From a virus, in the IMG/VR virus record IMGVR_UViG_3300008954_000015, positions 1-64,000 of that record: a stretch of 64,000 bases of DNA. One strand, written 5' to 3'. This document shows, one piece after another, positions 58,097 through 64,000 of the stretch; position 1 is the first letter of the stretch, and each line of letters opens with the position of its first letter. Under the pieces are notes generated by a model. The model ran no database searches. It was not told the DNA's origin and was given only the letters and a program-made list of their open reading frames with translations. Both the position numbers and the translations under genes were made by a program.

Positions 58097-61000
58097 ATGG
58101 CTAATATTTATGAATTATTAAAAAAAGAGAAGGAGAAGGCAGAAATAATAAAAAACTCTCCAACAACTCTAGGCGCATCTGAAGGTGCTTTAACAGTTGG
58201 TAAGAATGTGGAGAATCTTTTGTTGCCGCCTTCGTCAGGGCCTTTTTGTGAAGGGTATCCACCACGCCCAGCACCCCCAGATGGTAGTAATATACGCAAG
58301 AAACATAAATCTGAAGATGCTAGTCACGGACTAAGTATATATAGTGATCCAAATCAGCCAGATCTCTCTGTCCAGCGTCAACATCTTCCTGTATATTTGT
58401 ATCCTTTGGAGACGATTGATTCCCCCCAGACTTCAAGCACGAGAAACAAGCTACTAATTAATGAAGGTCTTTTCTGCCCACTTCCAGACGAAAACAACAT
58501 AAAGGAGTTTGTCAGTTCTCTCGATGGCGACGTTGTCCGCCGCAGAGACCCACTAGCAATAGTTCAACACTTGGGAAGACTAAGAAATGATATGGAAGAA
58601 GATTCGGCACCCCTTCGTGCTGACATTTTTCGTATTTGCTGCGGCCGTCACTGGACCTATCGCAATCCAGGGCCAAGTAGAGAGGGTCACGAGCTGTTGT
58701 TTTCTGAGTATATTTTATCGCAGCCGACATTAGAGCATGAAATTAACTTTGTTGTAAGTTTTTTAGATGCTACTTTTCAAGGCTATGACGCACCGAATCA
58801 GCAATACAGCGAAAGGCTTCTTATAAATTTAAATGGGTTTGAGGGTGTTCTTGGTGATCCGTCCGCATTCAAGCCAGCAAGAATCGCCAATCTTGCGACA
58901 ATCGACATTTCCGATAAACTTAGAAAGATGGTGCCAGAACACAAGCTATATGCTCTATATTTTTATGGTAAAAAGCCAGTAAGTAATTTTTCGGTACCTT
59001 CCTCAGAGTTTACTGGCCCTCTAGCAGAAATACCAGGCGGAGTCCCGGTAAAACCCTTTGTTGATAAGTTGGGGCTTTTTCCTGTTCTTGGTCTGAGTAA
59101 TATTTATTATGATTTTGTTCATAGTACGGAAATACCATTTTATCAGAACGAGGCTAGTTTGCTTGGGTACAATCAGTTTTCCACAATTGATATAAGGGTG
59201 GTGACAAATTCGACCTTTTATAAGAGAGAATCTCATTGGGCCACATACAAGAATATTTATCGCACCCACGAACAGCTGAGAAAATCTGAAAACTCTAAAC
59301 TGGAATTTAGAAACAAAGAACCGTGTAACGTGGAGGACAATATATTACTTTTCCCATCAGCGCAGGTAGAGAGTTTTGAAGAGGTGGCGAAAAAGACATC
59401 AATGTATTTTCCACAACACGTTGAGTTTGACATACACACCCAACAGGGTTCCGCATTTGCTGCCATGGCTTCGCTAACAAGAATGGATAAATACTTTCTT
59501 GATCTCATAGCAAACCCAAGAGGGATATACGACAAACACAGAATAAGAGAACCATATCGCGAAACCATGGACGAAGAAACTCAGAATTCAGAGAAGGCAA
59601 GCCTGAATGATAGATTTATTTCAGACCCTAAGATGCTGGACACTTATGATATAATATCCTTTATATCAGAAATGGATAAAGACGTGATTGAGCAGGTATA
59701 TGAAAGAAAAGATATGTTTCCTATGGGCCTTAATCCTCCTCGAAGAAGTGAGTTCTCTTTAGGAGAAGAAGAGGAAGAGAACGCAACGTTGGATGGTTTT
59801 TGGGATCTTATTAATAAGAATGTTTTCGTTTCAAAATTATATAAGTTTATAACGCCAGAAAAGATTAGGAGATTTAAAGACATCTGGAATGGAGAGTTAG
59901 CTTATTCTGAGACTGTGGCTTATAAGGTTTGTAAGTATGATTTTCATGAAGATGGTCTCCCAAACTCAACACCTTTGCAGGAGTTTGTTTTTTTTGATAA
60001 TGAGAATATAACTAATTTTAAGTTTATAGACAACCAGGTTCTTTACGGCGAGAAATACCACTATAGAATATTTGCCTACAATATCGTGATAGGTTCGGAA
60101 TATAAGTATGAAGGGTCGTATAATAAAAATCATGGCAAGTATGAGATAGACGGATTCAGGGATAGAAGAACAAACGTCACAGTGACCACAAAACCAAAAA
60201 TAGTATTAGTTCAAGTGCCTTATTTTGAGAAAACTTTAGAAACTCGCGACAGGCCACCGATGTTTCCAGACGTTTCTTTTCTGCCTTACAAGGGGATAGA
60301 TACCGAGGTAGGCATTGTTTTGACTACGAATTATGGAGAGTATAATTCGGTCCCTGTAAAAGTGCTGGACACTGATGAGCAGATTATCGAGAGAATGGTT
60401 TTGGCCTCAAATCCTGATATTGACGGACGGATTCTATACAAAGGAGACAGTCCACCATCTGCATATCAGATTTTTAGACTGGAAGATCCGCCTGATTCGT
60501 ATTCTGATTTCGCTCGAGCAAAGATATATAATGTAACTTATCCTAGGAACATAAGGAATGAGAGAATTTTTAACTTACCACAAGAGACATACATAAAGGG
60601 TAAGGGGTTGATACACGATAACCAGATAGAACCAAATAAAGATTATTATTATATGTTTCGCTCATCTGATCCCGCCGGCATTTCAAACCCTTCTAGGGTA
60701 TTTAAAATAAGGCTGATATCCTATGAAGATGGGGTCTATCTAGATGTAAAGCCCCACTCATTCAGTAAAAGAAAGAAAATGATAAAGGGAGACTTGTCGC
60801 AATTTTTAGAAATAGAGCCATCAGCAATGCAAAGCTCTTATGCACTTAATCTTAATTCAGACCCTAGGGAAGCTTACAAGAGCTGCCCCCCTGCAGGAGA
60901 GATCAGGCTTGGCTTGAGCGAAAGTTCAATATGGGGGAAGTATTACAAACTTAGAATAAGGTCAAAGGTTACTGGAAAGGTTTTGGACGTTAATTTTAAA

Positions 61001-61261
61001 TTTAATTACAAGATCCACGAAAATCTTGAAACAGCTGAGCCTGATGGTTATACACCTGAGGACGAGCCCTGCCCTCCTAGGTCTAAGGTATCGAATTCGT
61101 CTTCGGGACTTCCCAACAAGGGGGCGGATTCTGCAAAAAGTTATACAGGTCATTCTGGGTGGGGGATTTGGCAAGGAAAAAGCACTAGCAAAGCGAAACC
61201 AAAAGGGGACAGATATCAAGGTATCGATTTCGATCCGCGACCCCCAAAGGGCTACAAGTGA
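58097..61261 (+). CDS. Large virion structural protein (1054 aa), fibronectin-like segments
   Basis: A 1054-residue protein starting right after the previous stop. The first 100 residues are Pro/Gly-rich and low in structure. Around residues 620-900 several segments (EFVFFDNENITNFKFIDNQV, then YHYRIFAYNIV, and later KDYYYMFRSSDPAGISNPS) have the tyrosine and proline pattern of fibronectin-type-III-like sandwiches, common in phage tails. The C-terminal tail is Ser/Gly/Lys-rich and probably flexible. Function beyond virion structure unknown. It is the last gene before the 136-base gap with the late-promoter-like element. Confidence 0.68.
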   Translation: MANIYELLKKEKEKAEIIKNSPTTLGASEGALTVGKNVENLLLPPSSGPFCEGYPPRPAPPDGSNIRKKHKSEDASHGLSIYSDPNQPDLSVQRQHLPVYLYPLETIDSPQTSSTRNKLLINEGLFCPLPDENNIKEFVSSLDGDVVRRRDPLAIVQHLGRLRNDMEEDSAPLRADIFRICCGRHWTYRNPGPSREGHELLFSEYILSQPTLEHEINFVVSFLDATFQGYDAPNQQYSERLLINLNGFEGVLGDPSAFKPARIANLATIDISDKLRKMVPEHKLYALYFYGKKPVSNFSVPSSEFTGPLAEIPGGVPVKPFVDKLGLFPVLGLSNIYYDFVHSTEIPFYQNEASLLGYNQFSTIDIRVVTNSTFYKRESHWATYKNIYRTHEQLRKSENSKLEFRNKEPCNVEDNILLFPSAQVESFEEVAKKTSMYFPQHVEFDIHTQQGSAFAAMASLTRMDKYFLDLIANPRGIYDKHRIREPYRETMDEETQNSEKASLNDRFISDPKMLDTYDIISFISEMDKDVIEQVYERKDMFPMGLNPPRRSEFSLGEEEEENATLDGFWDLINKNVFVSKLYKFITPEKIRRFKDIWNGELAYSETVAYKVCKYDFHEDGLPNSTPLQEFVFFDNENITNFKFIDNQVLYGEKYHYRIFAYNIVIGSEYKYEGSYNKNHGKYEIDGFRDRRTNVTVTTKPKIVLVQVPYFEKTLETRDRPPMFPDVSFLPYKGIDTEVGIVLTTNYGEYNSVPVKVLDTDEQIIERMVLASNPDIDGRILYKGDSPPSAYQIFRLEDPPDSYSDFARAKIYNVTYPRNIRNERIFNLPQETYIKGKGLIHDNQIEPNKDYYYMFRSSDPAGISNPSRVFKIRLISYEDGVYLDVKPHSFSKRKKMIKGDLSQFLEIEPSAMQSSYALNLNSDPREAYKSCPPAGEIRLGLSESSIWGKYYKLRIRSKVTGKVLDVNFKFNYKIHENLETAEPDGYTPEDEPCPPRSKVSNSSSGLPNKGADSAKSYTGHSGWGIWQGKSTSKAKPKGDRYQGIDFDPRPPKGYK

Positions 61262-61272
61262 TCAGTCTTGGG

Positions 61273-61301
61273 TTGAAACATTTTTTGTTTGATACTATTT
61301 A
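61273..61301 (+). promoter_or_regulatory. Candidate sigma70-like promoter in the 61262-61397 gap
   Basis: TTGAAA at 61273-61278, a 17-base spacer and TATTTA at 61296-61301. The gap is T-rich and holds no gene or obvious GC-rich terminator hairpin. Support is by spacing only. Confidence 0.3.
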
Positions 61302-61347
61302 AATGTGTTGGTGTTGGGTTTTTTTATTGCGTTGTATTAAAAGTCCG

Positions 61348-61368
61348 AACTATTTACTATAAATAGTT
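61348..61368 (+). promoter_or_regulatory. Inverted repeat containing a T4-type late promoter TATAAATA
   Basis: AACTATTTA (61348-61356), a three-base loop, and TAAATAGTT (61360-61368) form a perfect 9-base inverted repeat. The octamer TATAAATA at 61358-61365, the exact T4 late -10 element, spans the loop and right arm. It lies 32 bases before the ATG of the 61398 structural gene, at a sensible distance, in the only sizeable gap of the structural block. The gp55-like sigma factor at 22957 would be the reader. An AT-only hairpin terminator is the alternative. Confidence 0.5.
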
Positions 61369-61397
61369 GTATTTTATTTTGTTAAGGAGAATGATTA

Positions 61398-62342
61398 ATG
61401 GCATTTTTAGATAATTCTGGCGATATTTTGCTAGATGCAGTGTTGACCGACGCCGGCCGCCAACGCATGGCCCGCGGGGAATTTAAGATAACTAAGTTTT
61501 CTTTAGGTGATGAAGAGATAAATTACGAACTATTTAACAAAGATCACGTTAGTGGTTCCGCCTTTTATGACTTGGAGATAATGCAAACTCCGATTCTAGA
61601 AGCTTTCACAAACAACACTTCGACAATGAAGTCGCGACTGATGACGATTACGAGAAATAATGTTTTGCATATGCCTATTTTAAAGATAAACACTCAGGCA
61701 TCTTTGCAAGAAGATAATGGACAGCCTTCTGAGTTCTCGGGAGGTTATATACTTACTGCGAATCAATCAGCTGAAACTGACACAAGCAATGCTCTCGCTA
61801 ATGTAAATGGTGTTTTGTACGGAGTAAACCCAAATAATTCTCAAAGCTTGATCATAGTAGATCAAGGAATTGATTCTAATGGGGACCCTTCTTACACTCA
61901 GCCAATAGACGATGATTTGCAAGAAAACCAATATCTTATACAGGTTGACCATCGCCTTCTTAGGGTGGCCGAGCCAGCCGCAGGTTCCACGCAAAAATAT
62001 TCTTTTGTCGACGACGATAATATAGCGACATATTATTTCTCTATAGGTAAAAACGCAACTATGATTGAAAGCATAGGAGTCATCCCGGATGGAGACCAGC
62101 AAAACAAGGCAGCAAAGCAGGTTTTTAAGGGCCCCTTGGGGACAAGGTTTAAATTCAAGCTCTCGGCAGCGTTGAATATCAGAGAAAGCACGGCCCTTTT
62201 TGATAAGTTGGGCCCGGGCACCACAACTTTTGAGGTAGGTACAGTAACTGGCCTCCAGTATTTGGACACAATTATCAGAGTTACCGGCGTGACGACTGGG
62301 TATTCGGTAGATATCCCAATAAGAATAATAAGAAAAGCTTAG
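61398..62342 (+). CDS. Structural protein, N terminus related to the 53880 protein
   Basis: A 314-residue protein starting MAFLDNSGDILLDAVLTDAGRQ and then RMARGEFKITKFSLGDEEINYE, the same layout as the 53880 protein. The C-terminal 100 residues are beta-rich (TTFEVGTVTGLQYLDTIIRV and VTTGYSVDIPIRIIRKA). AAGGAG lies eight bases before the ATG, after the promoter-like region. The clean promoter and good ribosome-binding site point to high expression, so it could be an abundant virion component. No catalytic motif seen. Confidence 0.75.
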   Translation: MAFLDNSGDILLDAVLTDAGRQRMARGEFKITKFSLGDEEINYELFNKDHVSGSAFYDLEIMQTPILEAFTNNTSTMKSRLMTITRNNVLHMPILKINTQASLQEDNGQPSEFSGGYILTANQSAETDTSNALANVNGVLYGVNPNNSQSLIIVDQGIDSNGDPSYTQPIDDDLQENQYLIQVDHRLLRVAEPAAGSTQKYSFVDDDNIATYYFSIGKNATMIESIGVIPDGDQQNKAAKQVFKGPLGTRFKFKLSAALNIRESTALFDKLGPGTTTFEVGTVTGLQYLDTIIRVTGVTTGYSVDIPIRIIRKA

Positions 62343-62351
62343 GAGTAAACA

Positions 62352-63566
62352 ATGGCGCAATCTACAGTATTTAAAACTTTTTTAAACTCAGACGTAACAA
62401 CCACGAAGACACTGCTTCACGAGGCAATACCAATAACGGGATCTCTGGTTTCGGGAACCTACGGGAAAGCTGACGGGTCAGATTATGGGGCAGAGCCTCA
62501 TATAAAGAAGTATTCGCACGGAATGTTTCAAAGCGTGTATGACTATCCGCATCTTAGCTCCTCAGCAAATCACATTTTTGATATTTCTACGGGTGTGGCA
62601 CCCTATGTACCATTTAGTGGATCAGGAGGCACATCAGATTACCAAGGTCTTTACACCTCGTCGGCCATGCTTCCTGGTGTCGTAAAGACACAGATGGATA
62701 AGAAGAAGAATATCTACATACAAATGGCTCAAATTTTAGCTGGCTATGATATAAGCGGCTCTGTGAGGCTGTTTGATAGTGATGGGGACTATGGAACCAA
62801 AGCAGATAAAATATTAGATCCGATTTTTCTTACCTTTTCTAGATTATTGGTAAAGGACGAAATAAAGAAAGGGTCGTTTTCTCTTAGGCTCGGCACAGAT
62901 CAGTCCTTTGATACACCATTTACTAAGGTGGTAGTTGTGAAGGACACGGGCGCCGCGTCAAACTACAGAGTTAATTCACCCGCCGGAGAATATGCTTTAC
63001 TGTATGCTTCGGACGGCACAGATCCAGTAGCAATTGCTGCCAATGTCAATTTAGCTGTAGGATTGATATATTATCAAGCAGGGGTGGTTATTTTGGATGG
63101 CTCAAAGCTATTCCGCGTTGCCACCACCCCCGGTGCTGGTTCGAACCCCATACTGGATGCTGATGGTATTCTTGTGGGTTCCAACTCTCCTCACATGCAT
63201 CATGCTAATGTTGGAGGTGGTAAGACCCACACTCATATTTTTGCCAGTGGCACGATTGATCAAATGGCCGATGCTGTCAGAAGAAGGATTCAAGACGTTT
63301 CGTTTAATAACACTACAGAGTTGAATTCTGCAGTTTATTTTTGTAGAGCGCACCACAATGAATTCAATTATAGTTCGAATCCTACATATTTGAACGGAAG
63401 CCAGCTCAGAGTCAAGAAAAACATACAGGATCCGCCTAGAAGTTATGTAACTACCGTTGGGCTTTATTCTACTGATAACGAACTTTTAGCAGTGGCCAAA
63501 TTATCTGAACCAATCAGAAAAGACCCAACAAATGAAGTGACGCTGAGGGTCCGTCTGGATTACTAA
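62352..63566 (+). CDS. Virion structural protein (404 aa)
   Basis: A 404-residue protein. The N terminus (MAQSTVFKTFLNSDVTTTKT, then LLHEAIPITGSL) resembles the start of the next, truncated gene (F-K-x-F, D-V, L-x-H), so the two are probably paralogous at that end. A His-rich loop SPHMHHANVGGGKTHTHIF lies near residues 275-293 and might bind metal. The C-terminal YVTTVGLYSTDNELLAVAKL and onward is a compact strand-rich segment reminiscent of conserved endings of T4-like phage tail proteins. GGAG is just upstream of the ATG. Probable tail or baseplate component. Confidence 0.73.
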   Translation: MAQSTVFKTFLNSDVTTTKTLLHEAIPITGSLVSGTYGKADGSDYGAEPHIKKYSHGMFQSVYDYPHLSSSANHIFDISTGVAPYVPFSGSGGTSDYQGLYTSSAMLPGVVKTQMDKKKNIYIQMAQILAGYDISGSVRLFDSDGDYGTKADKILDPIFLTFSRLLVKDEIKKGSFSLRLGTDQSFDTPFTKVVVVKDTGAASNYRVNSPAGEYALLYASDGTDPVAIAANVNLAVGLIYYQAGVVILDGSKLFRVATTPGAGSNPILDADGILVGSNSPHMHHANVGGGKTHTHIFASGTIDQMADAVRRRIQDVSFNNTTELNSAVYFCRAHHNEFNYSSNPTYLNGSQLRVKKNIQDPPRSYVTTVGLYSTDNELLAVAKLSEPIRKDPTNEVTLRVRLDY

Positions 63567-63567
63567 G

Positions 63568-64000
63568 ATGTTGTTCAAAGAATTTGAATCAACAGATGTC
63601 ATTCATAACACGATTCTTACCCATCCAAAATATGATTTTTTTGTATATCAAAACAGGGTGTACAAGAATGAGGAGATATTAAATACAGGATCCTTTCAGA
63701 ATCTTGAGAAGCACGTGGATCAGGGCAAAGTTAGTCTATATGAAATAAACGTTAATAGACCTTCAACTCAGTTAATTTATCCTTTTATTACAAAAGAGGG
63801 GGCAAGGACATCGTTTAAAACGATTTCTGTTTCAAACTTTTCTGATTCATCTCAGTTTAACTACGGAGATAAAATTACAGGATCCTACCCTCTTTCTGCC
63901 GGCATTAATAGAATTTTAATAAAAGATGGGATAGATATAGGTTTGTTGAATTTTGAAACTAAAGATACTTACGTTTCTCCTTCCGGTAATAAGAAATATA
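63568..64000 (+). CDS. Partial structural protein, runs off the window
   Basis: An open frame from the ATG at 63568 to the end of the window, 144 codons with no stop. It begins MLFKEFESTDVIHNTILTHP, similar in pattern to the start of the preceding protein, and continues with beta-rich sequence including YPFITKEGARTSFKTISVSN and FNYGDKITGSYPLSAGINR. It begins one base after the previous stop. Only the N-terminal part is visible; likely a further tail or baseplate protein. Confidence 0.75.
   Translation, partial: MLFKEFESTDVIHNTILTHPKYDFFVYQNRVYKNEEILNTGSFQNLEKHVDQGKVSLYEINVNRPSTQLIYPFITKEGARTSFKTISVSNFSDSSQFNYGDKITGSYPLSAGINRILIKDGIDIGLLNFETKDTYVSPSGNKKY

Noticed and set aside
61767-62360. 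Minus-strand open frame of 197 codons opposite the 61398 gene
   Set aside because: Entirely antisense to a well-supported gene that has a strong ribosome-binding site; no domain features.

Overview
This window reads as part of the genome of a large, AT-rich, contractile-tailed bacteriophage (myovirus-like Caudoviricetes, probably a jumbo or near-jumbo phage of a Gram-negative, perhaps marine, bacterium). The evidence is a T4-type baseplate core (gp25-like at 38060, gp6-like at 38499), very long virion proteins, a gp55-like late sigma factor (22957), PhoH, a phage-encoded tRNA, dense packing with many ATGA stop/start overlaps, and nearly complete use of one strand. The genus and host cannot be named from sequence alone. 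No stretch longer than about 210 bases lacks a gene, and I saw no CRISPR array, insertion sequence or rRNA.

Layout. (1) 1-6.3 kb is an accessory and housekeeping segment: the end of a virion-like gene; a strong sigma70-type promoter driving a small gene; a minimal TilS (tRNA-Ile lysidine synthetase) directly upstream of a CAU-anticodon tRNA that fits tRNA-Ile2; a ClpP-like protease; the only minus-strand gene, an exported chymotrypsin-like serine protease; a PIN-PhoH ATPase; an HExxH zinc protease; and small unknown genes. (2) 6.3-7.1 kb holds a Cas4/RecB-type nuclease with a probable Fe-S cluster. (3) 7.1-22.2 kb is a translationally coupled glycan cassette: eight glycosyltransferase genes (nine GT domains, including families resembling GT47 exostosin and GT34), a TylF-type O-methyltransferase, and seven nucleotide-sugar genes including GmhA-, HddA- and HAD+nucleotidyltransferase-type heptose enzymes, GDP-mannose dehydratase and GDP-fucose synthase homologues, and two other SDR epimerases. 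(4) 22.2-24.0 kb holds small phage genes and the gp55-like sigma factor. (5) 24.0-64.0 kb is tail and baseplate: an OB-fold-like protein, a spike-like protein with a Ca-binding motif, a 3896-residue giant, gp25, gp6, a DNRLRE-domain protein, a 3893-residue giant with a LamG-like domain and repeated modules, and further large structural proteins running off the right edge.

How the parts fit. The late sigma factor would direct transcription of the structural block; one exact TATAAATA element lies before the 61398 gene, although that octamer is expected by chance several times in DNA this AT-rich. TilS plus tRNA-Ile2 would supply lysidine-modified tRNA for AUA codons, which are common in these genes, including the first codons of tilS itself. 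The glycan cassette could make a heptose- or deoxyhexose-containing glycan from host sugar phosphates, to modify virion fibres, the host surface or another target; which of these cannot be told from the sequence.

The strongest candidates for something undescribed are the tilS/tRNA-Ile2 pair, the phage-borne heptose/deoxysugar glycan system, the secreted protease on the opposite strand, and the beta-rich module repeated through two neighbouring virion genes.
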